64,000 nt of DNA, from the NCBI RefSeq assembly GCF_900108335.1, contig NZ_FNVT01000001.1, positions 674,977-738,976 of the forward strand. Reading direction: 5' to 3'. Below the pieces are notes generated by a model. It ran no database searches, had not been told where the DNA came from, and was given only the letters and a program-made list of their open reading frames with translations. Below are positions 26,737 to 35,088 of the stretch, in pieces. This stretch comes from Nonomuraea solani. Its GTDB lineage: Bacteria; Actinomycetota; Actinomycetes; Streptosporangiales; Streptosporangiaceae. The position numbers were made by a program, and so were the translations under genes. Position 1 is the first letter of the stretch. Each line of letters opens with the position of its first letter.

Positions 26737-29501
26737 TCGACCAGACGAGCCCGTTCGGCTCGCTCCGGGGACAGCTCCTCGACGCCGCCGAGAAGTTCGC
26801 CGGCAGCCCCGTCGCCGTGTCCGGCATCCTGGCGGGGCTGGTCGACGACGTGGACCGGGCGCTACGCGAGGAGCTGGAGATCTTCCCGGTCTGCCACCAC
26901 TCGCCGGCCTCCGCGCTGGCGATGGTGCGCAGGCTGCGGGAGAAGCAGCCGAAGGTCATCTACCTGGAGCTGTGCGAGGACATGCAGCCGCTGCTCACCG
27001 AGCTGCGCAACTGCCGGCTGCCGGTCGCGGTCCAGGCGTTCGCCACCGACATCGACGGCTTCCCGAAGACGTGGGCGCCGCTCAGCGTGGTGGCGCCCAT
27101 CACCGAGGCGTCGGCCGAATACCAGGCCATCGCCTACGCCCTCGAAACCCCCGGCGTCGAGCTGGTGCTGGTCGACCGCTCGACCGACCACGTCTTCCAG
27201 TGGATGCCCAAGGAGGAAGAGGAGCCGCAGAGCGCCCCCAAGGAGGAGGAGGCGGGCCTGCACGGCGACTCGGTCGGCGTCGAGATCGGCGACCTGCGGC
27301 CCGGCTTCGCCGAGCTGGAGGAGCACCTGCTGCACCACGGCAAGGTGCGCCACTGGTCCGAGTGGTGGGACCAATACGTCGAGCAGCCCCTGTCCGGGGC
27401 AGACTACGACACCTACCGCCAGGTCATGGTGCTGATCGGCAGCCTGTTCCGCCGCCTGCGCCCCGTGGGCGGCCGGCTGGCGGTCGACGAGGACCGCGAG
27501 CGCTACATGTGGACCAGGATGCGCGAGCACCTGGCCACCTCCGGCGCCGACCCGGCCGACTGTCTCTACGTCTGCGGCGCCTTCCACGCCGCCAGCCGCG
27601 TCGAGCAGTTCGGCCTGAAGTCCACGGCCACCTTCGAGATCAGCCCGCGCACGGACACGAAATGGCTGTACGGCCTCATCCCGTCCAGCCACTCGGCCAT
27701 CGAGGCCCAGTTCGGGCTCGCCTCGGGCTCGGTGTCGATCGCGGCGGCGACCTGGGCCAAGGCGCTCACGCGGGGCAAGCTGACGCCGTTCCAGCTCGAA
27801 GGGCAGAAGGGTGCGCGCAAGCGGGCCGCCAAGCTGCCCGCGCCCGTGGCGAAGGGCGAGGTGGCCGACAAGCTGACCGGGTTCCTGTCCCGGCCGGCCG
27901 CCCTCGACGACCTGGACGAGGCCGAGCTGCTCGGCTGGTGCGTCGACCTCGTCCGGCTCGCCCGCCGCAACGGCTACCTGGCCAGCACCGCCGACGCCAT
28001 CGCGGTCTACGAGACCTCGATCCTGCTGGCGGGCATGCGCAACCGGTCCAGGCCGACCCCGTACGACTTCCAGGACGCGGCGGTCACCTGCATCGAGAAG
28101 GACGTCGTGCCGGGCCGGCGCGACGTGCGGCGGCTGTGCGAGATCCTGCTCGGCGGCGACCGCGTCGGCGAGGTCGGCTACGACGCGCTGCCGCCGCTGG
28201 CCAGGAACGTCTACGACCGGCTCGAACCGCTCGGGCTCGACCTGGAGAAGCGCACGATCCAGCGGGCGCTGCTCAACCTGCACGCCGAGCCGCACCTGGT
28301 GCCCTGCTCCGACCTGCTGTGGATGCTGCGCTACCTGCTGCCGTCCGACGCGGTGCGGCCCATCATGGGCGAGCGCCGCCTGGGCGAACGCTCGATCCAG
28401 GAGAGCTGGGACCTGTCGTTCGGCAAATACCAGCGCTCCATCATCGAGCTCGGCTACGAGGGCGTCACCATCGAGCAGGTGCTGGAGCAGCGGCTGCGGC
28501 GCTCGGTGTGGGACTCCAAGGCCACCGCGTCCGTCGCGCTCGCGGCGGTCGAGGACTCCATCCTCTTCCTGAACAGCCGCCGGTTCGCCGACGAGCTGGG
28601 CGCGCGGGCGGTGGAGCTGCTCGCGGCCGAGCGCACGGTGGACGACGCGCCGGAGGTGCTGCGCAGGATCCGGCGGCTGCTGGCCCACTACCGGGCCACC
28701 GAGCCGGAGCTGCCGGCCTGGATCGAAGACTTCGCCACCCGCGGCTACGCCCACTACTGCACGCTGCTGCCGACGTCCTTCGTGGACGACGACACCGGCG
28801 TGCGGCAGGTGGCCGCCATGCTGGGGTTCCTGTTCTCGATGGAGAGCCTCGCGCTGGCGCTGGGCTGCGACCGGGCCCAGCTGGAGCTGGCCGTGCAGCA
28901 GTCGCACCCGGAGTCGCCCGCCAAGGTGGCGCTGCTGTGGGCGGCCCGCCACCAGCTCGGGCTGCTGCCGCTGGCCGAGCTGCGGGCGCGGTGCGACGAG
29001 CTGCTGGCCAACCCGCTGGTCATCCCGTCGTTCCCGCAGTACATCATCGGGTTCGTGCAGGCCATGGAGCCCGTGCCCAGCCTGGCCGGGTTCGGGGTGG
29101 AGCTGATCTCCAAGGCGTTCGGGCGGCTGCCCGACAGCGTGCTGCTGCCGTGGCTGCCCAAGCTGATCACGATGCTGCGCGACGGGGCCGGGGAGCAGGT
29201 GCCGGTGCTCGTACGCGAGGCCGGGCGCACGTTCCCGGGCTCGCTGACGGCGGTGGACTCGTGGGTGCCGCCGTGGACGGCCCGCCCCAAGCCCGCCGCC
29301 GCGGCCGCTCCGATGGCGGCGGGGCCCGTGGCCGAGCTGCTCCTGGGGCAGCCGGCGGCGTGCGACGCGGTGGCGGAGCTGCTCGGGTGCGAGGGCGAGT
29401 GGCGTACGCCCGCCACCGGCGGGTCGGCGTACCGGGAGGTCGGCGCGCTGCTGACCGAACACCCGGAGCCGGCCCTGGCCGTGGCGGGGCTGCTGGGCTG
29501 A
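26733..29501 (+). CDS. DUF5682-family large protein (YehM-like)
   Basis: This 922-residue protein opens with FPVCHHSPASALAMVRRLRE and PKVIYLELCEDMQPLLTEL. The His-His-Ser-Pro plus downstream Glu arrangement characterises DUF5682 and recalls TraB/TIKI/EreA-type folds. A middle region (about 280-330) has YVCGAFHAASRVE. The C-terminal 500 residues are Leu/Ala/Arg-rich helices with no membrane segment. It is the last and largest gene of the coupled operon and probably the working part that the MoxR-VWA pair remodels. Enterobacterial YehM is the matching component as I recall it. Biochemical function is unknown. A hairpin follows the stop. Confidence 0.85.
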   Translation: MIDQTSPFGSLRGQLLDAAEKFAGSPVAVSGILAGLVDDVDRALREELEIFPVCHHSPASALAMVRRLREKQPKVIYLELCEDMQPLLTELRNCRLPVAVQAFATDIDGFPKTWAPLSVVAPITEASAEYQAIAYALETPGVELVLVDRSTDHVFQWMPKEEEEPQSAPKEEEAGLHGDSVGVEIGDLRPGFAELEEHLLHHGKVRHWSEWWDQYVEQPLSGADYDTYRQVMVLIGSLFRRLRPVGGRLAVDEDRERYMWTRMREHLATSGADPADCLYVCGAFHAASRVEQFGLKSTATFEISPRTDTKWLYGLIPSSHSAIEAQFGLASGSVSIAAATWAKALTRGKLTPFQLEGQKGARKRAAKLPAPVAKGEVADKLTGFLSRPAALDDLDEAELLGWCVDLVRLARRNGYLASTADAIAVYETSILLAGMRNRSRPTPYDFQDAAVTCIEKDVVPGRRDVRRLCEILLGGDRVGEVGYDALPPLARNVYDRLEPLGLDLEKRTIQRALLNLHAEPHLVPCSDLLWMLRYLLPSDAVRPIMGERRLGERSIQESWDLSFGKYQRSIIELGYEGVTIEQVLEQRLRRSVWDSKATASVALAAVEDSILFLNSRRFADELGARAVELLAAERTVDDAPEVLRRIRRLLAHYRATEPELPAWIEDFATRGYAHYCTLLPTSFVDDDTGVRQVAAMLGFLFSMESLALALGCDRAQLELAVQQSHPESPAKVALLWAARHQLGLLPLAELRARCDELLANPLVIPSFPQYIIGFVQAMEPVPSLAGFGVELISKAFGRLPDSVLLPWLPKLITMLRDGAGEQVPVLVREAGRTFPGSLTAVDSWVPPWTARPKPAAAAAPMAAGPVAELLLGQPAACDAVAELLGCEGEWRTPATGGSAYREVGALLTEHPEPALAVAGLLG

Positions 29502-29506
29502 GCCGT

Positions 29507-29535
29507 GCGGTCCGTCCCTACGAGGGGCGGGCCGC
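29507..29535 (+). terminator. Hairpin terminator after the MoxR-VWA-DUF5682 operon
   Basis: A 12-base-pair stem (29507-29518 with 29524-29535, two G-T pairs) with loop TACGA starts six bases after the DUF5682 stop. It separates this operon from the kinase gene, which then has its own roughly 150-base leader. Confidence 0.7.
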
Positions 29536-29689
29536 ATTCGCTTCGAATGAATGGCCGGGGAATCTTCGATGTATTTCCCGTGACGTTTCCTCCTGAACTC
29601 GGCTATTGCTTTCCCGGGTAATCCGGCGGGGTGCGCTGAATCGTAGTATCCAGTGCTGAGGCTCCTGCTCGACGACGAAGGGGTGGGCA

Positions 29690-31669
29690 TTGTCACGTCC
29701 GGGAGAGCACCTCGGGCGGATCGCCGGTTACCGGCTCACCGGGTTTCTCGGCGAAGGCGGGCAAGGGGTGGTCTACCTGGGCTTGGACCCGTCGGGGACC
29801 GAGGTCGCGGTCAAGGTGCTGCGCGTCGGGATGCCGGGGGATCCGGAGGCCGCGCGGAGATTCTTCCGTCAGGTCGAACTGGCGCGCCGGGTCGCTCCAT
29901 TCAGCACCGCTCGGGTGCTCGACATGGGAATGCACGAGGAACGTCCGTACATTGTCAGCGAATATGTACGCGGTGATTCCCTGGAACGTGCCGTCAGAAG
30001 GGACGGCCCGCGTACGGGCGGCGGCCTGGAGCGGCTCGCGGTGGCGACCGCCACCGCGCTGGCGGCCATTCACCATGCCGGAGTCGTCCATCGGGACCTG
30101 AAGCCCGGCAACGTCATTCTCGGGCCCGAGGGGCCTGTGGTGATCGACTTCGGCATCTCCCGCGCCCTCGACCACGCCGTCACGCAGACCGGCGCCGTCG
30201 GCACGCCCGGCTACATGGCGCCGGAACAGGTGCGCATGGAGCCGGTCGGTCCGGCGGCGGACGTGTTCAGCTGGGCGGCCACCATGGTGTACGCGGCCAC
30301 GGGGCGGCGGGTGTTTCCCGGCGATTCGGTGGCGGCGGTGTTGCGGGCGCTGCTGTACGGGGAGCCCGACGTTGAGGGTGTCCCGGAACAGCTCCGGTCC
30401 CTGGTCCTGGCCTGCCTGTCCAAGGAACCCGCCGGGCGGCCCACCTCCGACGACCTCGTCCAGACCCTGACCGGGCGCACCGCCCTCACGACCACACCCG
30501 TTCCGGCGACCATGCCCGCGCCCGCCCTTGAGCCGGAGCCCGCACCCCCGCCCGAGACCGCACCCCCGCCCGTGTCCCTGTGGAAGCGCTGGTGGCGGGC
30601 GCTTCTGGCCGGTGGGGTGGCCGTCTGTGTCGTGGCGGCGGTGCTGGCGATGACCATGTGGTCTCGGTCGCCCGGCACGGGCCCGGCACCCACCGCCACC
30701 GCCACGGCCACCCCGCCCTTGGGGACGGACATCGGGCGGCCGCTGGCGGGGCACACCAACGACGTGCGGGCGGCGGCCGTGGGCACGCTGGACGGCGTGC
30801 CCGTCGTCCTGACCGGCTCGGACGACGAGACCGCGCGCCTGTGGAACCTGCGTACCTCACAGCAGCTCGGCGCCCCGCTCGCCGGCCACACGGAATGGGT
30901 CAGATCGGTCGTCCTGGACCAGCTCGACGGCCGCCCGATCGCCGTCACCGCGAGCGACGACGACACCGCCCGCGTCTGGGACCTGCGCACCGGGCAGGCG
31001 CGCACCTTGAAGGGGCACGAGGGGGACGTCAAGGGAGTGGCGACGGTGCGGATCGGTGACCGGCACGTCGCCGTGACCGCCTCCGCCGACGGCACCGCCC
31101 GGGTGTGGGACCTGCGGAGCGGCGAGCAGACCGGCGCGCCGCTGACCGGGCACAAGGGCGCGGTGTGGGCGGTGGCCGCCGGGCAGGTCGGCGGCCGGGC
31201 CATCGCGGTGACCGCCGGGGACGACAAGACCGTGCGCATGTGGGACCTGACCACCAGGAAGCAGGTCGGCGCGCCCATGACCGGGCACACCGGCTGGGTA
31301 CGTTCTGTCGCCCTGGCGAACCTCGACGGTGTGCCCGTGGCGGTGACGGGCAGCGAGGACACGACCGTGCGCGTGTGGGACCTGACCAGCGGAAAGGCGT
31401 ACGGTGCGCCGCTCACCGGCCACACGGGGTGGGTCTGGGCGGTGGCGGCCGGCAATGTGGGGGGCGTTCCCGTGGTGGTGTCGGGCGGTGAGGACAAGAC
31501 GGCGCGGGTGTGGGACCTGAGGACGAGGAAGCAGCTCGGCGCGCCGTACACGGGGCACACCGACTGCGTGTGGTCGGTGGCGATCGGCCTGCTCGACGGC
31601 CGGCCGATCGCCGTCACCGGCAGCCGCGACCAGACGGCCCGCGCCTGGAGCCTCGGCCCGCCCCGCTGA
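29690..31669 (+). CDS. Membrane Ser/Thr protein kinase with extracellular WD40 propeller
   Basis: This 659-residue protein starts at TTG 29690 behind AAGGGG (six-base spacing). The kinase domain (about 12-265) is complete: glycine loop GEGGQGVVYLG, Lys in AVKVL at about 42, catalytic HRDLKPGN with Asp at about 136, DFG, and the GTPGYMAPE activation segment. A proline-rich linker and one membrane helix (LLAGGVAVCVVAAVLAMTMW, about 305-325) follow. The C-terminal part holds seven WD40 repeats, each opened by GH-x-x-x-V and closed by a W(D/N/S)L motif, enough for one closed seven-bladed propeller outside the cell. The propeller probably senses a ligand or partner. It follows the MoxR locus on the same strand. 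Confidence 0.93.
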   Translation: MSRPGEHLGRIAGYRLTGFLGEGGQGVVYLGLDPSGTEVAVKVLRVGMPGDPEAARRFFRQVELARRVAPFSTARVLDMGMHEERPYIVSEYVRGDSLERAVRRDGPRTGGGLERLAVATATALAAIHHAGVVHRDLKPGNVILGPEGPVVIDFGISRALDHAVTQTGAVGTPGYMAPEQVRMEPVGPAADVFSWAATMVYAATGRRVFPGDSVAAVLRALLYGEPDVEGVPEQLRSLVLACLSKEPAGRPTSDDLVQTLTGRTALTTTPVPATMPAPALEPEPAPPPETAPPPVSLWKRWWRALLAGGVAVCVVAAVLAMTMWSRSPGTGPAPTATATATPPLGTDIGRPLAGHTNDVRAAAVGTLDGVPVVLTGSDDETARLWNLRTSQQLGAPLAGHTEWVRSVVLDQLDGRPIAVTASDDDTARVWDLRTGQARTLKGHEGDVKGVATVRIGDRHVAVTASADGTARVWDLRSGEQTGAPLTGHKGAVWAVAAGQVGGRAIAVTAGDDKTVRMWDLTTRKQVGAPMTGHTGWVRSVALANLDGVPVAVTGSEDTTVRVWDLTSGKAYGAPLTGHTGWVWAVAAGNVGGVPVVVSGGEDKTARVWDLRTRKQLGAPYTGHTDCVWSVAIGLLDGRPIAVTGSRDQTARAWSLGPPR

Positions 31670-31687
31670 CAGCGGGACGGGCGTTTT
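31656..31687 (+). terminator. Rho-independent terminator overlapping the kinase stop codon
   Basis: GCCCG-C-CCCGCT, loop GAC, AGCGGG-A-CGGGC forms an 11-pair stem with one mismatch and is followed by GTTTT (31683-31687). The kinase stop TGA (31667-31669) lies at the stem-loop junction. The convergent PepSY gene ends at 31692. Confidence 0.75.
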
Positions 31688-31691
31688 GAGG

Positions 31692-33143
31692 TCAGCCGAC
31701 GACGCGGGCGACGGCCGGGATGCGGCGCAGGACGAGCCAGTCCAGCAGCAGCACCGCCGCCATGGTGACGCCCGCCAGGGGGAACAGCAGGCCCAGGACG
31801 GCCATGATGGCGATCACCCCGTACGCCGTGCGCTTGTTCGTGGTGCGGACCGGAGCGCCGGAGCGGCCGCGCGGGCGGCGCTTCCACCACATCCAGACCC
31901 CGGTGACCACCAGGGTGATCAGGGCCAGGCAGGCGCCCAGCATGAGGATCAGGTTCGCGGGCCCGTAGCGGCGCCCCTCGTGCAGGGCGATGCCCTGTTC
32001 GACGGCCTTGGCCAGCACGCCGTACTCGGCCCAGCCATAGGAGACGAGGACGCGGCCGCTGTACTGGTCCACGTGCAGCGTCTGCGAGTCCGCCGGGTCG
32101 CGGCGCGGGTCGGCCACGATCGTGTAGACGCCGGTGGGGCCGTCGGGAAGCAGGACCTTGAGGTCGCACGAGCCCGCCGGGCACGACCGGATCGCGGGCT
32201 TGGCGGCGGCCAGGGCGGTCTCGATGGGCAGGGCGCCGGGCTGCAGGACACCGGAGGCGCCGCCGTGCCCGGCGTGCTCGTCCTGCGAGTCGGGCACGGG
32301 GAGACGCTCCGCCGCCCATGGCACCTTCGCGTCGGGGTTCGCGGACAGGTCGCCGGACAGGGGTGGGGTGGAGGTGCTGGGGAAGTCGCTCGCGCTCGGC
32401 GTGGTCGATCCGGTGGAGTCCTGGATGCGCTGGAGCCCGTCACCCCACACGCCCGACCAGGGCAGCCCCGAGATGACCAGGAACACCACGACCACGCCGC
32501 TGCCGAGCCCGGTGACGATGTGCAGCCGGCGCAGCCGCGCCCGTTTGGCCGCCTTTGTGGGCTTCCTGCGGGTACGCCGGCCGCTCCACCACAGGTACGT
32601 GCCGGTGGCGATGAGGATCAGGGCCCAGCAGGCGGCGATCTCCACGATCCGGTCGCCGATCGTGCCGGACATGAATTCGCCGTGGATCGTGCGGATCACC
32701 CGCATGAAGGTGGCCCCGTCGTCGATCTCGCCGACCACGCCGGCGTTGGCCGGGTTCACGTACACGGAGATGCCCTGGGCGAAGGGGCCGGCGTCGGCGC
32801 CCTGGAGGATCACGCGGGTGGTGCGTTCAGGGGACGTGGGCGGAATGACGGACATGACGGACGCGCCGGGGTGCGTGCCCTGGGCGGCGGCGATCTGCTC
32901 CGTGAGGGGGCGCGCCTCGGTCACGGGGGTGGCGAGCGTACGGACGTCCTGGTAGCGCCACTCTTCGAAGGGCTCTTTGAACAGGTAGATGGCGCCGGTG
33001 ACGGCCAGGACGAGCAGGACGGGGGCGACGAAGAGGCCGGCGTAGAAGTGCCAGCGCCAGACGGCCCGGTAGCGCTGCGAGGTGGAGGGAGGAGCGGAGG
33101 TGACGGGCGTACTGGCTTGCGGACGTATTTCGACAGACGTCAT
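31692..33143 (-). CDS. PepSY-associated membrane protein
   Basis: This 483-residue integral membrane protein of the PepSY_TM family has four main hydrophobic segments plus C-terminal helices. The first helix is FYAGLFVAPVLLVLAVTGAI with the conserved WHFYAGL opening. PepSY-type extracytoplasmic regions lie at about 60-160 and 300-380 (GEIDDGATFMRVIRTIHGEF; TLHVDQYSGRVLVSYGWAEY). A His-containing loop, DEHAGHGG, precedes the second PepSY part. Relatives include iron-uptake reductases and proteins of copper or siderophore metabolism. The 193-residue membrane protein upstream on the same strand has a Met/His-rich loop, which supports a metal role. Direct evidence for substrate is absent. Confidence 0.88.
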   Translation of the reverse strand: MTSVEIRPQASTPVTSAPPSTSQRYRAVWRWHFYAGLFVAPVLLVLAVTGAIYLFKEPFEEWRYQDVRTLATPVTEARPLTEQIAAAQGTHPGASVMSVIPPTSPERTTRVILQGADAGPFAQGISVYVNPANAGVVGEIDDGATFMRVIRTIHGEFMSGTIGDRIVEIAACWALILIATGTYLWWSGRRTRRKPTKAAKRARLRRLHIVTGLGSGVVVVFLVISGLPWSGVWGDGLQRIQDSTGSTTPSASDFPSTSTPPLSGDLSANPDAKVPWAAERLPVPDSQDEHAGHGGASGVLQPGALPIETALAAAKPAIRSCPAGSCDLKVLLPDGPTGVYTIVADPRRDPADSQTLHVDQYSGRVLVSYGWAEYGVLAKAVEQGIALHEGRRYGPANLILMLGACLALITLVVTGVWMWWKRRPRGRSGAPVRTTNKRTAYGVIAIMAVLGLLFPLAGVTMAAVLLLDWLVLRRIPAVARVVG

Positions 33144-33198
33144 GGGGACTCCGATTCGCGGGCGCGCGCGTTCAGATGAGCTGGGGGGCAGGATCGAC

Positions 33199-33264
33199 GG
33201 CGCACCGAAAGCAAGGAGGATCCGCCAGGGGCGCGCACGCCGATGGGCGCGCCGAAGGCAAGGG
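33199..33264. repeat. Short direct repeat upstream of the PepSY gene
   Basis: GGCGCACCGAAAGCAAGGA (33199-33217) recurs as GGCGCGCCGAAGGCAAGGG (33246-33264) with 16 of 19 positions identical. The repeat lies 56-121 bases upstream of the PepSY start in an otherwise gene-free 200-base stretch. It could be a pair of regulator sites or a decayed duplication. Confidence 0.35.
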
Positions 33265-33347
33265 GAGACGCGAGACGCGCGAGCAGAGCGCCCGGCACAT
33301 CAAGCGTGCGGGCTGGGCCGGGCGTCACGGAACGGTGGTGCGGTCTC

Positions 33348-33929
33348 CTAGCGAGGAGGTCCCCTGCGGCACAACGTCCAGGCCAGCGCCTGGGAGGCGA
33401 GAACGGCGGGCGGCCGGGCGGCCGGAAGTCCCGGTCGCGGAGTGGCGAAGGGCGGTGTGATCAGCAGCCGCCACAGGGCGGGCAGCGTGCAGGCCAGCAA
33501 CAGCAGCAGTTCGGCCAGCGCCGTCTCGCCGCGATCGAGCCACCACGCCGACAACGTCGCCACGACGGCGTGCGCCGGCAGCATCCCGGTGTCCGTGGCG
33601 AACCCGGTGCCGTGGTGGGCGGCCATGGAGGTGGCGCCCATGCTGAAGAGCTGGTGCATCCCGTACTGGGCCGCGAAGGAGGCGGCGAGCAGCGTACGCG
33701 GGGAACGGCGGCGGCGGGCCAGCACGAACGCGCCCGCCCCCGTCATCACGGTCGCCGCCGCGATGGTGCCCAGACCGGTGATCGGGCCGCCGGCCAGCAC
33801 GTGCATGGCCAGTGCGGCGAGCACGCATACGACCGCGAACACCGAGGCCCGCAGCCCGCGCAGACCGGGCCGGCCGGTCTGCGCGGTGTCCCTGCTGCCG
33901 GTGCCGCTGCCTCTCTGGTCGGGGTTCAT
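33348..33929 (-). CDS. Small membrane protein with Met/His-rich loop
   Basis: This 193-residue protein has about four or five membrane helices (SVFAVVCVLAALAMHVLAGG; TGLGTIAAATVMTGAGAFVL; TLLAASFAAQYG; ALAELLLLLACTLPALWRLL). Between helices lies the segment GMHQLFSMGATSMAAHHGTG, rich in Met and His, of the sort that binds copper or another soft metal. I do not recognise a named family. It is 200 bases upstream of the PepSY gene on the same strand and may be co-transcribed. The start at 33929 has only a weak ribosome binding site. Confidence 0.65.
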   Translation of the reverse strand: MNPDQRGSGTGSRDTAQTGRPGLRGLRASVFAVVCVLAALAMHVLAGGPITGLGTIAAATVMTGAGAFVLARRRRSPRTLLAASFAAQYGMHQLFSMGATSMAAHHGTGFATDTGMLPAHAVVATLSAWWLDRGETALAELLLLLACTLPALWRLLITPPFATPRPGLPAARPPAVLASQALAWTLCRRGPPR

Positions 33930-34013
33930 GCGCGATCACCGCTCACACCGACAGATACGGCGGGCCCGGGACCAGGGTTCAGTGGGTGCGCACGGAAATT
34001 CGCGGCGCGGGTG

Positions 34014-34850
34014 TCAGAAGACGAGGCGCGGCGGGTGGTTCCGGTACAACTGGCTGACGGTGACGAAGGTGTAGCCGCGCTTCGACAGGCTCCGCAGCAC
34101 GGCCGGCATCGCCTGGACCGTCGACGGGTGGATGTCGTGGAACAGGATGACGCTGCCCGGGCGTACCGACGTGACCGCCTTGCGGGCCACCCGGGCGCTG
34201 TCACGGAAACGCCAGTCCAGGGTGTCCACGCTCCACAGCACCATCGGCCGCCTGGTCTGCAGGCGCACGGTCCTGTTGAGCGCGCCGTACGGCGGCCGGA
34301 CGAGCTTCGGCGTCACGCCGGTGGCCGCCCTGATGGCCCGGTCGGTACGGGCGAGCTGCGAACGCACCCCGGCGGCCGACAGCTTCGTCAGGTCCGGATG
34401 CGACCAGGTGTGGCTGCCGATCTCATGCCCGGCCGCGTACGTCCTGCGCACGATGCCCGGATTGGCGGCCACGTTCTGCCCGACGACGAAGAACGTCGCC
34501 TTGGCCCGGTAGGAGGCGAGGTGACGCAGCAGCGCGTCGGTGTGGCGCCCCGGGCCGTCGTCGAAGGTGAGCGCCACACACTTGGCCCGCCGGCAGTCGA
34601 CCGCCGCGACCGGCACCGCCCGCGCCGGACGATCGGCCACCGCCGCGACCGGCAGCGCCCGCGCCGGACGATCGGCCACGGCTAAGACGGCCGGCGTCCC
34701 CGCGACGGGCGCGGGTGCACCGGCCTTCGCCTGAGCCGGTGTGAAGCTCGCTGGAATCGTGATGGCCAGGATGGCCGTGGCGAGTACGCTCGCCGTCCCC
34801 CGCATCACGCCGGCCCGAGCAGGCCGGCGCGACCTCGCGCCGATGTTCAT
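34014..34850 (-). CDS. Secreted polysaccharide deacetylase (NodB domain, CE4)
   Basis: The protein is 278 residues from ATG 34850 behind AAGGGG. A signal peptide (about 16-45) is followed by a short linker containing two copies of VADRPARA(L/V)PVAA. The NodB domain (about 90-275) has the catalytic motifs TFDDGP (Asp base and metal Asp), the His-x3-His metal site in IGSHTWSHPD, RPPYGALN and a late His in ILFHDIHP. It removes N- or O-acetyl groups from chitin oligomers, peptidoglycan or xylan. A GH18 chitinase is encoded 16 kb away but no close neighbour shares its pathway. Confidence 0.93.
   Translation of the reverse strand: MNIGARSRRPARAGVMRGTASVLATAILAITIPASFTPAQAKAGAPAPVAGTPAVLAVADRPARALPVAAVADRPARAVPVAAVDCRRAKCVALTFDDGPGRHTDALLRHLASYRAKATFFVVGQNVAANPGIVRRTYAAGHEIGSHTWSHPDLTKLSAAGVRSQLARTDRAIRAATGVTPKLVRPPYGALNRTVRLQTRRPMVLWSVDTLDWRFRDSARVARKAVTSVRPGSVILFHDIHPSTVQAMPAVLRSLSKRGYTFVTVSQLYRNHPPRLVF
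34600..34677 (-). repeat. Two-copy 39-base tandem repeat in the deacetylase linker
   Basis: Units 34600-34638 and 34639-34677 are identical except for one base (C versus G in GGCASCGCC). They encode a repeated 13-residue VADRPARA(L/V)PVAA linker before the NodB domain. The period is in frame. Confidence 0.85.
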
Positions 34851-35088
34851 CCATCCCCCTTGGCGCACCGCCCCCGGTGCGTGTCGCCCGGTCCTGCCCC
34901 AGGACCGTTCCAACAGGTTCGACGACCGTCGTTCGCACCTGGTTCGCCGGAGACCGCTCTCCGGATGACGCCCGCTCAGGAAAGCCGCCCGCGTACGTCA
35001 GCCCGCCGGGCAGCACCGTCGCAGGCTTGACAGCGGCCCGGGGCTGGTCTTCTCTCGACGCATCGGGGGTCGGGAGGGGAGCCCTGGC

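Noticed and set aside
26459..29696. Very long alternative frames on both strands over the DUF5682 gene
   Set aside because: Arg/Ala/Gly-rich translations without motifs; an artefact of high GC. The real frame has HHSP and other conserved segments and proper coupling.
22381..31669. Considered as a prophage or integrated element
   Set aside because: No integrase, tRNA target, flanking repeats or phage structural genes are present, and base composition looks like that of neighbours.
33140..33328. A 62-codon minus-strand frame between the PepSY gene and the small membrane protein
   Set aside because: It overlaps the PepSY start, has no ribosome binding site and includes the short direct repeat; no evidence that it is translated.
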